From positions 79,354,501-79,418,500 of the forward strand of contig NC_083869.1 of assembly GCF_032452875.1 (NCBI RefSeq): a DNA stretch of 64,000 nt, written 5' to 3'. The stretch is from Bos javanicus. Taxonomy: Eukaryota > Chordata > Mammalia > Artiodactyla > Bovidae. Made by a program: the position numbers and the translations under genes. Numbering within the stretch: position 1 is the stretch's first letter; each line of letters opens with the position of its first letter. Of the stretch, positions 53,745-64,000 are shown in pieces. The notes beneath the pieces are model-generated. The model saw only the letters and a program-made list of their open reading frames with translations, was not told the DNA's origin and made no database searches.

Positions 53745-53915
53745 GGATCCTCATGATCTGGCCCTAACTTTCTGGTCTCCCTGCATTCCAGCCTCACTAG
53801 CCTTCATTCTGGTCCTTGCTTATTCCTATCTCAGAAGTTGTTCTCTCTGCTTGGAGTATTCCTTCACTAGATCTTCATAACACAGATTGCCTCTCATCAT
53901 TTAAGCAGATATGAA
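53745..53915 (+). mobile_element. L2 LINE relic
   Basis: 'ctggtctccctgcattccagcctcactagccttc', 'gttctctctgcttggagtattcc' and 'agatcttcataa' follow the L2 3'-region order. Confidence 0.6.
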
Positions 53916-54000
53916 CTGGGATCCAGGAATCTACACTTTAACAAGCACCCTAGGTGACCCTGATGCAGCTGGCCAATGGCACATGCTCTGAGAAGCACTG
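53916..54000 (+). mobile_element. MER5-like relic
   Basis: 'tccaggaatctacactttaacaagcaccctaggtgaccctgatgcagctgg' and 'ctctgagaagcactgg' match one half of a MER5-type hAT element. Confidence 0.6.
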
Positions 54001-54115
54001 GCACAGTGGTTAAGAGTACGGATTCCTAGATCAGTTTGAACCTGAGTTCAAACACTGCTGAGATTACCAATCTATTACTTTGGGCAATTCACTCACCTTC
54101 TCTAGTTGAGAATGG
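54001..54115 (+). mobile_element. MIR SINE relic
   Basis: 'cacagtggttaagagtacggattc' (tRNA-like head), 'gagttcaaacactgctgag' and 'tttgggcaattcactcacc' occur in MIR order. Confidence 0.75.
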
Positions 54116-55561
54116 CAGCATCAAGGGATGGAAGTGGTGCTAGGGGAAGTGAAACAAGTTGATTAAAGAGACTGAAAGCTCTAGATGCGGTTAAGAGATG
54201 AATGTGTCTCATAGAAAACGTGTGTTCAAGGAACACTAATGTGAAAGACAGAGATGGAGCTGTAGGGAAAAGGCGGTGAAGGATAAACTTCAAATAGCTT
54301 GTCTACTAGTAGACGGGAGCCGTTTTTTTATCCATAGGCACCACCTGCACATATGCTCCTTCTTGCTGGTACATATACTTACCACCTGCTTCCCCAACAG
54401 AGTCCCTTTGTCTGGAAGGGACTTTGAAGCAATCCACATCCCTACATTATAAACTGACTTCTGACCTAGTTTGAGTGTAATTAAAATTCCATGCAGGTGA
54501 AGTGGATCCCAGTCTTGTGGAAGCTAAAGTTCATATTACTTGGTTGATCCTTTTTAAGAAAAAAAGACAAAATTACGAATAGAAAATTAGGTACAAAATT
54601 GAATATTTATTGGATAAGAAAAGGGTTCTTGACAAATTACAGGAGCCTTGGAAGTCCAGATCCCCCTTTTCTGACTTCTCTAGGCAATTTACCAGAAATG
54701 CTTAAATAGAAATGCAACCTGACTTCTCTCTCCACTTAGAACATTCTCAACCCTTAATGCTCAGAGACCCAAGCAAGAAAGGGTCCCCAAGCTTTGGTTT
54801 CAATTTCTTCATAGTAAATCTACCTTTCTGTCTAAGCATTTCTTCTCTGCTCCAAGGTGGGGAAACTCTAATGCTTAAGCAAAACGAAGAACTTCTACAT
54901 GTCCTTCTTCCTATAAAATTGCTATGTGCTCTTTCCTTGAAGGTGAAGGACACTAAACACTGACCATCAGGAAAAAACTCTGCAGAGAGCTGTAACTCTG
55001 GCAGGCATGGGCTTGTAGCGCGAGCAGAGGGCTAAGGCCCTGAGCTCTTTCAGGACTCATTGCCACATTCCTAACAATACAGATATGCTCAAGCACCAGC
55101 CATACCTTAAAAAAGAATTTGCTTTCTGTGGTTTCTTCCACAGAAAGTGAAAGTGAGTCTGGAGAGTGAGCCCCTCCAGACTCACTCTCTCCTCAGCTCC
55201 ACCCTGCCCCGTGCCCCAGGAGGCTGACCCTTATATTTACCAGCCCACTTCCCTCCTTCCTAGCTTACTTGTCAGGTTTGGCTGTGGGAGGCACCAGCAG
55301 AAGAATGAGGTTGAGTCATTTCTTCTCCTGGCTCTCTTGCTATGTGTTGGCTGCAAACTCCTTGCAGGCAGTCCTCTCCTTATAGCCACCCTCTACAGGG
55401 TCTGAAATAGCTCCATTCCTCAATCTTCAGACCCAATCTTGTGTATGGTAAAGGTCCCCATAACACAAGTCCTGGGGGACTGCACCATCTCTTGTTGGTT
55501 TCTGTAAACCCTGCCTACACCTTCGTAAACAGCTCCTTTATTAAACTCTTCTCTAATTACC
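54116..55561. other. Unique sequence with a 13-bp hairpin
   Basis: No gene recognised. A perfect inverted repeat, agtgagtctggag / ctccagactcact, lies at 55152-55164 and 55174-55186 with a 9-base loop. The 79- to 83-codon frames here have no domain. Confidence 0.4.
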
Positions 55562-55702
55562 TGGGCTTCTCTGGTGGCTCAGATGGTAAATCTGCCTTCA
55601 ATGCAGGGAAGATCCCCTGGACAAGGGAAGGGCTACTCACTCCAGCATTCTTGCCTGGAGAATTCCATGGACAGAGGAGCCTGGCAGGCTACAGTCTATG
55701 AC
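55562..55702 (+). mobile_element. Bov-tA SINE, shortened
   Basis: Head 'gggcttctctggtggctcag' then 'aatgcagggaagatcccctgg': about 20 bases including most of the B-box are missing. The copy stops at 'gctacagtctatgaccc' without the usual 3' end. Confidence 0.88.
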
Positions 55703-56261
55703 CCAGTTCAACTATTTGTCTGTTTTCTGTTTGAATCCTGATTGATTTTATATTATAATTAATAAGAAGGAGAAAAGGCTTTCAGAAACTTTTGCTTGGG
55801 GGCCCAGAATTGATAATAGGAAAGGAGAAGTAGAAAGTAATGGCTGACACTGAACATACCAGCCAACAGACTGTGACAAAGGATGGTCTTAACAAGCATG
55901 TCTGTCTTCCTTTCCTCCTTGCAAAGGTGGGGGTGCTAGAAAAGTAGCCCCCAGGTAGAAGGTCAGAGTCCAACATCAAGGCTGTGAGGACATGAATTAA
56001 CTGTCCACAAATCACATATTCCTCCAGTCAGAAAGGAATTTTTAAGATAAAGAAACCATTCTATTAGTTGGGTTATTGAATATTCTCTGCTTGAATACTT
56101 GTAAAGATGAGAAACCTTATAATTGCTCATTCTATTATGATCCTTGATACTTCTATTTGTTTCACATTTTACTAAATAACTACACTTCCACGGACATTTC
56201 TTTTTCTTTTTTTTTAAGTTCTCAAGTATTTAATCGGATTGATTCATAAAGATAAATGTGC
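55703..56261. other. Unique sequence
   Basis: No gene or repeat recognised. Confidence 0.4.
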
Positions 56262-56475
56262 TGTATTAGTCATCAGTCATGTCTGACTCTTTGCAACCCT
56301 CTGGATTGTAGCCCACAAGGCTCTTCTGTCCATGGGATTTCCCAGGCAAGAATAATGGAGTGGGTTGCCATTTCCTTCTCCAGGGAATCTTCTCAACCTA
56401 GGAATCAGGCCTGTGCACCTGTGTCTCCTGTATTGCAAGCGGATTCTTTACCCACTGAGCCATCAGGGAAGCCCA
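56262..56475 (-). mobile_element. Bov-tA SINE
   Basis: Body at the left (cagtcatgtctgactctttg), head at the right (cggattctttacccactgagcc, gggaagccc). A small extra 'aatcaggcctgtgcacctgtg' segment lies near the B-box. Confidence 0.92.
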
Positions 56476-57655
56476 TTCTGTTACAGGGACAGATCTAATT
56501 GTTAGACCATTTACATTAAGCAAGATCTGCTTCCCTCTAACTTTCCATGGATCTGTTTGTTGCTCTTGAGCAATACAGAGGCCAAAGTGTGGTCTTTCTT
56601 CCATTGGCAGACATACAAATATCTGAGGACAGCTGCCCACCCTAACTCCCTCTGCGGAGGCCCCACTGACACATTACTTACCACACTGGTGTCTTGAATG
56701 ACCTCTGGCTCATCAGTACTCCTATGAGAGTACAGTGTCCAAAAATGGACATAACACTCTAGGAAGACTTTTGCTTGACATAACCATACAACACTCAACC
56801 AGTTTTTCTCATCAATCCAGCCCTCAAAAATTTTTTTTCTCTTACTTCTGAGACACATTTAAAATTAATCCTTTCTCTTCACACCCATAGCTGCTACTTT
56901 ATTTAACTACACTAAAATTATCTTCTTCTGTCACATCACTTCCTATTTCAAATGTCCCTTTTATAGCTACCCATGGTTTTCTCCATCAGATTCATTTCTT
57001 GATTTTATTGTTACCACCTGACCCAAATCATTATTTTTACTGCTTCCCGATTCTTTTGCTCTCCTTTCTCCTCCACAGCTTTGTTCCCTGTCAGCTCCTC
57101 TGAACGTACTACTGATTTCACATTGAACTTTGTTTGAAATGTTCAGCCCATTTTCATCCTTTCTTCTTTTAGAAATCCCCTTATATAACCACCTCATGTT
57201 TAAACTTTAAAAGAAACACACACACACAATCCCAATGATCTTTTCTCCTTCAAAGTTCTTGGGCATCCCTTTTTAGTGCCTTGATCTCCTTCTCTGAGTT
57301 AACTACAAGTATCAAAGATAAACTGTTAGAATCAAAATCACGTCATGGAATGTTTCATAAAAATTCCAAGCCCTTTATAATTATATAAAACCAATAGAAC
57401 TTTAAGTAATATGAAAATAACACTTGAAATAATATTGACTGACGATCATTTCACTGAAATATGTATTATAATAATTCAAATTACATACAAAGTTCTCATT
57501 AGAAGATTTATCACAGGGGAATTACCTACACTTACCTTTACTTCTCACTGTGAGGGAAACCTACAGTTCTGGTCCCTGAGCTTTGATGAAAATCTATTCC
57601 ATGTCCTTGTTTTAAAGGATGGGATTGAGTTGAATATGCAGTATGGAATATTTGC
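56476..57655. other. Unique sequence
   Basis: No gene recognised. The minus-strand frame 56511-56858 (115 codons) has no recognisable domain. A short AC tract is at 57214-57228. Confidence 0.4.
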
Positions 57656-59062
57656 TATCTATTTCAAATCCTGACAAATGATGCTGTGAAAGTGCTGCAC
57701 TCAATATGTCAGCAAATTTGGAAAACTCAGCAATGGCCACAGGACTGAAAAAGGTCAGTTTTCGTTCCAATCCCAAAGAAAGGCAATGCCAACGAATGTT
57801 CAAACTACCGCACAATTGCATGCATCTCACATGCTAGTAAAGTAATGCTCAAAATTCTCCAAGCTAGGCTTCAGCAATACGTGAACTGTGAACTTCCAGA
57901 TGTTCAAGCTGGTTTTACAAAAGGCAGAGAGCTAGAAATCAAATTGCCAACATCCGCTGGATCACTGAAAAAGCAAGAGAGTTCCAGAAAAACATCTATT
58001 TCTGCTTTATTGACTATGCCAAAGCCTTTGACTGTGTGGATCACAATAAACTGTGGAAAATTCTGAAAGAGATGGGAATACCAGACCACCTGACCTGCCT
58101 CCTGAGAAATCTGTATGCAGGTCAAGAAGCAACAGTTAGAACTGGACATGGAACAACAGACTGTTTCCAAATAGGAAAAGGAGTACGTCAAGGCTGTATA
58201 TTGATTGTCACCCTGCTTATTTAACTTATATGCAGAGTACATCATGAGAAACTCTGGGCTACAGGAAGCACAAGCTGGAATCAAGATTGCCAGGAGAAAT
58301 ATCAATAACCTCAGATATGCAGATGACACCACCCTTATGGCAGAAAGTGAAGAACTAAAGGGCCTCTTGATGAAAGTGAAAGAGGAGAGTAAAAAGTTGG
58401 CTTAAAGCTCAACATTCAGAAAACGAAGATCATGGCATCTGGTCCTATCACTTCATGGCAAATAGATGGGGAAACAGTGGAAACAGTGTCAGACTTTATT
58501 TTTCGGGGCTCCAAAATCACTGCAGATGGTGATTGCAGCCATGAAATTAAAAGATGCTTCCTCCTTGGAAGGAAAGTTATGACAAACCTAGATAGCATAT
58601 TGAAAAGCAGAGACATTACTTTGCCAACAAAGGTCCGTATAGTCAAGGCTATGGTTTTTCCAGTGATCATGTATGGATGTGAGATTTGGGTATAAAGAAA
58701 GCTGAGTCCTGAAGAATTGATGCTTTTGAACTGTGGTGTTGGAGAAGACTCTTGAGAGTCCCTTGGACTGCAAGGAGATCCAACCAGTCCATCCTAAAGG
58801 AGATCAGTCCTGAGTGTTCATTGGAAGGACTGATATTGAAGCTGAAACGCCAATACTCTGGCCACCTGATGCTGGGAAAGATTGAGGGCAGGAGGAGAAG
58901 GGGACAACAGAGGATGAGATGATTGGATGAGATCACCAACTCAATGGACATGGGTTTGGGTGGACTCCAGGAGTTGGTGATGGACAGGGAGCCCTGGCAT
59001 GCTGTGGTTCATGGGTCGCAAAGAGTCGGATACGACTGAGTGACTGAACTGAACTGATACCT
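57656..59062 (+). mobile_element. BovB LINE, 1.4-kb copy
   Basis: Starts at the RT entrance ('ctatttcaaatcctgacaaatgatg') and ends with a (GAACT)n tail. Frames are broken but recognisable: 58036-58224, 58205-58405 (NNLRYADDTTLMA, intact YADD), 58432-58695. A 5-bp insertion at about 58201 shifts the RT core, and an internal deletion near 58870 removes part of the C-terminus. Confidence 0.92.
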
Positions 59063-60454
59063 GCGCAGACCTCTGGACAGAAACCAAGTCAAAAAATTTG
59101 ATTATAGACACAAAGCTGATATACAATATTGCAGTATTTGTCTACCGCAATTCCTGCAGTTATGTTTAAACATTTTTATTGAAGGAGCTCAAAGTCCTCC
59201 ACAGATATTATCTTTAGAATCCTCATAAGATTTTCTTTAAACAGATATCAGAAGGGATTAATTTGCCTCTTTCTTGAAGAATAGTCTTTTAAGTGGAGGC
59301 AGCAAAGTCTTATCCCTGGATTTATTCCTCGTGACAGACTGATGGCTTGCCTTAGGTCAAGGTCATACATTAAGGTACCAGAGTGACAAGAAAAGAATGC
59401 TAGTTTAATGATCCACCCATGAGATCTGGCTGACTTCCATGTGTACAAAGTCAGCCCTAAGACACTGCAGAGTGCTATGTTGGCTAAAGCTCTGTCTACA
59501 AAACTCACTAAGTTTTCTATTAAAACATTTCTGGAAGATAAATCAAAATATACAAGTAATATGTGAACATGCTAGTCACAGAGTTATGACCCCTCAGGCC
59601 CCGTCCTTCCTTGTCACCATAATAGAAGACTAGGTTGGCCAGCACACCATCATGGATTTGCTCCCTGTCCCAGTCTACCATTCAGTTTTTAACCCCAGAC
59701 CCTGGCCTCATTCCTGGCATTTCTAACACCAAATAGTTGGCCTGTTGCTGCCCTTCTCCTGAAATTAAAATAAAAAGTCAGTAAGTTCGCACATTGGTAG
59801 TCCCCTTTAATCCCACAAAGCAGTGGGGTTTGGAAATAGTCATACTTGTCAGTGACTTAACTCAGAAGCAAGATTGTCCACCTACCCTAATATCGCTGTG
59901 GGAAGGTAAAGATACCTCTAAGATCTTCTCCCAAGGGTTTCTCCATATTTCTCAAGGTCACAGGTGCCTGAGGAGGGGCCCTTTTCTCTTCTGAGTCACC
60001 TGACTGGAACTTCTTCTGTTTCATATTTTTACCAGTGTTTTAGTGCCTTGAAGCTGTCTTCCTCTTCTCCCTGCCTGCTGTTTCCCTACATATTTCCTAG
60101 AAATATCCTGTCTTCCTTGATCCTTCTTCTCTCTCTCCTCTAGACTTCTGAATGTGTTCCCTCATCTTACAATCCCATTAACCTTGGACTTAGCCTTTCT
60201 TTGGACTACCAATGTTTGCCCAGAATGGATCTGAATTTGCTTTTGTCTTATTAGGACTTGCTCACTGAAAGCTAACCTTCTCCATAGATACTGTGGCCAC
60301 CATTCCCATTTCCCTCAAGTTCCTGTTCCTTTGCTACCAATCACCTCTTTCTTCTGATTTACTTCCTGTTTTGCCTTGCTCCCCAAATGCCCTGCAGCAA
60401 ATGCCATAAATGGGAATTCTACTCCCTGCTGGTGGCCAGAACTGACATTGTCTT
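59063..60454. other. Unique sequence
   Basis: No gene or repeat recognised. Pyrimidine-rich around 60050-60180. Confidence 0.4.
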
Positions 60455-60779
60455 CTTTTTTATTTATTTACTTTTTAGTTAATTTTCTGCTGTGCAGCAA
60501 AGTGATTTAGCCATACATATATATACATTTTTTTTACATTCTTTTCCATTGTGATTCATCACAGGACACTGAATAGAGTTCCCTGTGCTATACTGTAGGA
60601 TCTTGTTGCCTCTCCATTCCATACATAATAGTTTACATCTGCTAACCCTAAACTCCCACTCCATCCCTTCCCTACCCCTCTTACACTTGGAAACCACAAG
60701 TCTGTTCTCTAGGTATGTGTGTTTCTGTTTGGTACATAGGTTCATTTGTGTCATATTTTAGATTTCACATATAAGTGAT
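60455..60779 (-). mobile_element. L1 3'-end fragment
   Basis: T-rich left end ('ttttttatttatttac', reverse poly-A), then 'gctgtgcagcaaagtgattt', 'agttccctgtgctatac', 'gtaggatcttgttgcc' and 'gatttcacatataagtgat': an artiodactyl-type L1 3'UTR on the minus strand. Confidence 0.8.
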
Positions 60780-61685
60780 GTTGTTGTTCAGTCGCTGTCA
60801 CCTCTGACTCTTTGTGACCCCAAGAACCATAGTATGCCAGGCTTCCCTGTCCTTCACTACCTCCCTTAGTTTGCTCAAATTCATGTCCACTAAGTTGGTG
60901 ATACTATCTAACCATCTCATCCTCTGCCACCCTCTTCTCTTTTTGCCTTCAATCTTTCCCAGCATCAGGGTCTTTTCCAATGAGTGGGCTCTTTGCATTA
61001 GGTGGCCAAAGTATTGGAGTTTCAGCTTCAGCATATTCAGGGTTGATTTCCTTTCAGAGTGACTGGTTTGATCTTCTTGCAGTCCAAGGGACTCTCAAGA
61101 GTCTTGAGCATCAATTTTTCAATACTCAGCCTTCTTTATTTGGATGGTCTAACTCTTACATCCATACATGACTACTGGAAAAACCATAGCTTTGACTATA
61201 CAGATTTTTCTTGGCAAAGTGATGCCTTTGCTTTTTAATTTGCTGTCTAGGTTTGTCATAGCTTTCCTTCCATGGAGCAAGCACCATTTAATTTCATGGC
61301 TTCACTCACCATCCACAGTGACTTTGCAGCCCAGGAAAATAAAATCTGATATTGCTTCAACTTTTTCCTTTTCTATTTGCCATGAAGTGACAGGACCAGA
61401 TGTCATGATATTTCTTAGTTTTTTGAATGTTGAGTTTTAAGCCAGCTTTTTCACTTTCCTCTTTCACCCTCATCAAGAAGGTCTTTAGTTCCTATTCACT
61501 TTCTGCCATTAGAGTGTCATTGGCATATCTGAAGTTGTTGATATTTCTCCCAGCAGTCTTGATTCCAGCTGGTGATTCATCCAGCCCAGCATTCCACATG
61601 ATGTACTCTGCATATAAGTTAAATAAGTAGGGTAACAATATACAGCCTTGTCGTACTGCTTTCCCAATTTTGAATCAGTCAGTTC
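60780..61685 (-). mobile_element. BovB LINE, 0.9-kb copy adjoining L1
   Basis: (GTT)n tail at the left, immediately after the L1 sequence; the right end is near 'tttcccaattttgaatcag'. Frames 60798-61034 and fragments to 61600 encode the RT C-terminal part. The RT box region near 61520 is decayed. Confidence 0.9.
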
Positions 61686-61689
61686 TGGT

Positions 61690-62205
61690 GGTCAAGTGCT
61701 AATACATATTTAAACACAGACACGGAAATCTCTCCAAGAACTTCCCTAGGACCTACCTTCCTCACTGGCAGTTCCCAAATAGGGAGAGTCTAAAGGATGA
61801 TGTGAGACCAGGCTGGGGAGAGGATGCTTAAAGAAAAATCAGAGCCAGATTAAGAGGGAAGACTCAAAATGGACAAGAAAATGCAGGAGAGACTGTCAAT
61901 CCATATAGACTAAAAAGACCAGAGAATGCAGAAAGGGTGGTACCCACCACAGTGCTTGGCACTTAGAGACATTTCATTAAGGACCATGGAAGGAAGGAAG
62001 GGAAGACAGGGTTTCCTAATACAAGCTTCCTGAGTTGCTGGAAGAGGTGTCAGGAATAGAGTGAGATGTTGTGACTAACAGGAAAATAGGCCAAATCCAG
62101 AATCCTAACAGAAAAGGATATTAGTACTGCAACTAAACTGCCTGGATTTGGGATTCTTTGTCTCCCCTGAACTCAGATATTTCCTACTGGAGAATTGTTT
62201 CTTTA
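61690..62205. other. Unique sequence
   Basis: No gene recognised. Purine-rich in 61800-61920. Confidence 0.4.
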
Positions 62206-62209
62206 CTGG

Positions 62210-62575
62210 GAAAAAATTTTGTAAAACATATAGCTGGTAAAGGACTTTTACACAGGATATACAAAGAACACTTACAGCTTAATAAGGCAAACAGCCAAAT
62301 TTAAAAATGGAAAAAGAAATGGGCAGATTTCATACCAAAAACATATTCAAATAGAAAATAAGAACACCTAAACAATGCTCAACATCTAAAAAAATAGTCA
62401 TTAGAGAAATTAATGCAATTAAAACCAGAAGATACCATTTACACATGCATCAGAATGCCCAAGTTTTAAAGACAAATAACATCTCAGGTGTTGGGTGTAT
62501 GGATTTTCCCTGTGCAATTCTTTCAAGTTTTTTTTTAATATGTCTGAATATTTTTCATAATAAAAGCTGAGAAAA
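62210..62575 (+). mobile_element. Old L1 3'-region relic
   Basis: 'atatacaaagaacacttacagcttaataag', 'aatgctcaacatctaaaa' and 'ttaaaaccagaagataccattt' follow the L1 late-ORF2 order. It ends with 'tttcataataaaagctgagaaaaaa', a 3' terminus with AATAAA. Confidence 0.65.
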
Positions 62576-62889
62576 AAATGCTTCTTTAGATATCTTATCT
62601 CTTGCCTTGTAATGGCCTCTAAAACTCTTTCTCTATCTGCTTGGATTCCTGACCTCCAGCCCACTCTGAATATGACTGGCCTGACTGTCTTAGACCTGAC
62701 ATTCACCTGATCCTCTTGATCAGATGGCTTTCTTGATTTGATGAGTCACACCTGAACTAGCTAAGGCTTCTTAATGCACAAGGTCACTGAATAGGCAGGG
62801 CCAACTGAAGGCATTAGATAAGTTCTGTATTTAAGTATCTTCACATAATTTCTTGCTCAGACCCTGCCTAACTCAGACACATACTTTTG
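62576..62889. other. Unique sequence
   Basis: No gene or repeat recognised. Confidence 0.35.
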
Positions 62890-63303
62890 TTACAGATTGA
62901 ATTGTGTCTCCTCCAAAATTCATGTACTATAGTCTAAACATTCAGTACCTGTGACATTATTTGGAGATAGGGGTTTACAGAAATAATCATGCTTAAGGGA
63001 AGCCCTAATTCAATATGACTCATGTCCTTACAACGATTTGAAATTTGGACACAGGGATACACACAGAGGAAAGACAGTGTAAAGGGACATAGGGAGAAGA
63101 TAGACATCTATAAGCCAAGGAACACTTGAGGCTATCTAAAGATGGAAGAGAGGCTGGGAACAGATGCTTTCCTAGCACCTTTGAGGATGTATGGTCCTTG
63201 ATTTTGGATTCTAGCCTTGAGATCTACGAGACAAATTTCTGTTATTCTAAGACATCCGGTTTGTAGATATTTTGTTACGGCAGTCTTAGGAAACTAGTAC
63301 AGC
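62890..63303 (+). mobile_element. MaLR-type LTR relic (MLT/MST-like)
   Basis: Blocks in order: 'gaattgtgtctcctccaaaattcatg', 'cctgtgacattatttggagatagggg', 'gccctaattcaatatgac', 'ttttggattctagcc', 'caaatttctgttattctaagacatccggtttg' and 'ttgttacggcagtcttaggaaactagtac'. This is a mammalian apparent LTR retrotransposon LTR; the subfamily is uncertain. Confidence 0.6.
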
Positions 63304-64000
63304 CTATAGGCTCTCTTCCCCTTTTCCTAGTCACCAAGGACCCTTGTATGGTGCCTCATCTAGAAACTTGCAGTCATGGGCAGTGTCTCAAGTGCCTACC
63401 CAACAAAACTCTGATTTCCAAAGTGCCTGCACCTCAGTGAGTTAGCAGGAAGAACTAAGATCTGATCAACTAAAATCAAGCCAAAGAGTGCTGACTGACA
63501 CCATTGTGATGTGTCACAAAGGGGTTGGCTCAGATGCTTATTAATTCATAGGAATGTGCCTTTAAGGATGTAATTTCAGGCAGTATATGGGGAAGGAAGG
63601 CAAGGAAAATAATATTATGTGGAGGAAATATCTCATTGTTTCCCAAATCACACCAGCTGAAGGGCCATTCATTTCATCTGAAGCATCCATGCTGGCAAAC
63701 AAACTACTTCTCTTTCAGAAAAAGGTGCAAATCAATGTACAGGTAAACAGACAAATGTCTGATCCACTCCATGGTAGAACTCAGTGTGTAAAGGTGAGTA
63801 ACCTTTGTGGTAAACCATCCAAAAAATTCATATTGTCATTAGTATACCTCTGACCTTGTTTGCTTCCGTGCTAACACTAGAAATGCTGAGACCAGAATGG
63901 CATGTGTAAAGATGCTTTTCTGGTTCTATTTACCAAGGGAGGGGTTAAGTCAAAGGACTGTTCTTGTCTCAGCTTGCAGAGAGCTGAGAAATATCTGCAC
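63304..64000. other. Unique sequence to window end
   Basis: No gene or repeat recognised. The 88-codon frame at 63587-63853 has no domain. A 'caggtaaac' donor-like site at 63740 lacks a convincing exon. Confidence 0.4.

Noticed and set aside
56511..56858. A 115-codon minus-strand frame in unique DNA
   Set aside because: No motif, no splice context, and overlapping frames of similar length; consistent with chance.

Overview
This window is ruminant (bovid-type) nuclear DNA, intergenic or intronic. I find no host exon, RNA gene, CpG-rich promoter or prokaryotic feature that I can support. The assignment rests on the repeats: many BovB (RTE) LINE copies, their derived SINEs Bov-tA and Bov-A2, tRNA-Glu-derived artiodactyl SINEs (CHR-2 type), and an artiodactyl L1 of the L1-BT kind. 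That combination is diagnostic of ruminants. The species cannot be read from the sequence. Family names come from sequence recognition by eye, so subfamily labels are tentative.

Layout. Positions 1-6.9 kb are mostly unique DNA with relics of L1, MIR and L2. From 7.3 to 19.1 kb an L1 ORF2 fragment is followed by an apparently full-length old L1 on the + strand (about 8660-19130; 5'UTR with a degenerate tandem block, ORF1, ORF2, 3'UTR). It has been broken by at least eight later insertions, five of them with legible target-site duplications (TSDs). Positions 19.1-21.2 kb hold a short unique stretch with a candidate conserved element. From 21.2 to 28.5 kb BovB copies lie in alternating orientation, followed by an endogenous retrovirus LTR that was split by a Bov-tA and a BovB. 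From 28.9 to 34.2 kb there are L1 pieces, SINEs and a 2-kb BovB.

Positions 36.1-43.5 kb hold the most striking structure. An L1-BT insertion has its 5' part inverted and is bounded by a 16-bp TSD. Inside it sits a BovB that is also 5'-inverted and is bounded by its own 11-bp TSD. It also carries a Bov-A2 and a second short L1-BT. Both inversions fit twin priming. From 43.5 to 64 kb older, more unique DNA carries scattered Bov-tA, MIR, L2, MER5-like and MaLR-like relics and three further BovB loci (49.3-51.1, 57.7-59.1 and 60.8-61.7 kb).

The coding potential seen (up to 341 codons) is all LINE reverse transcriptase or endonuclease debris. No gene network is present. What the window offers is a readable history of retrotransposition: old L1, then BovB and tRNA-SINEs, then Bov-tA and Bov-A2, with L1-BT continuing late. 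It also holds a few local anomalies: clustered BovB breakpoints, scrambled mini-insertions and unexplained repeats or palindromes.
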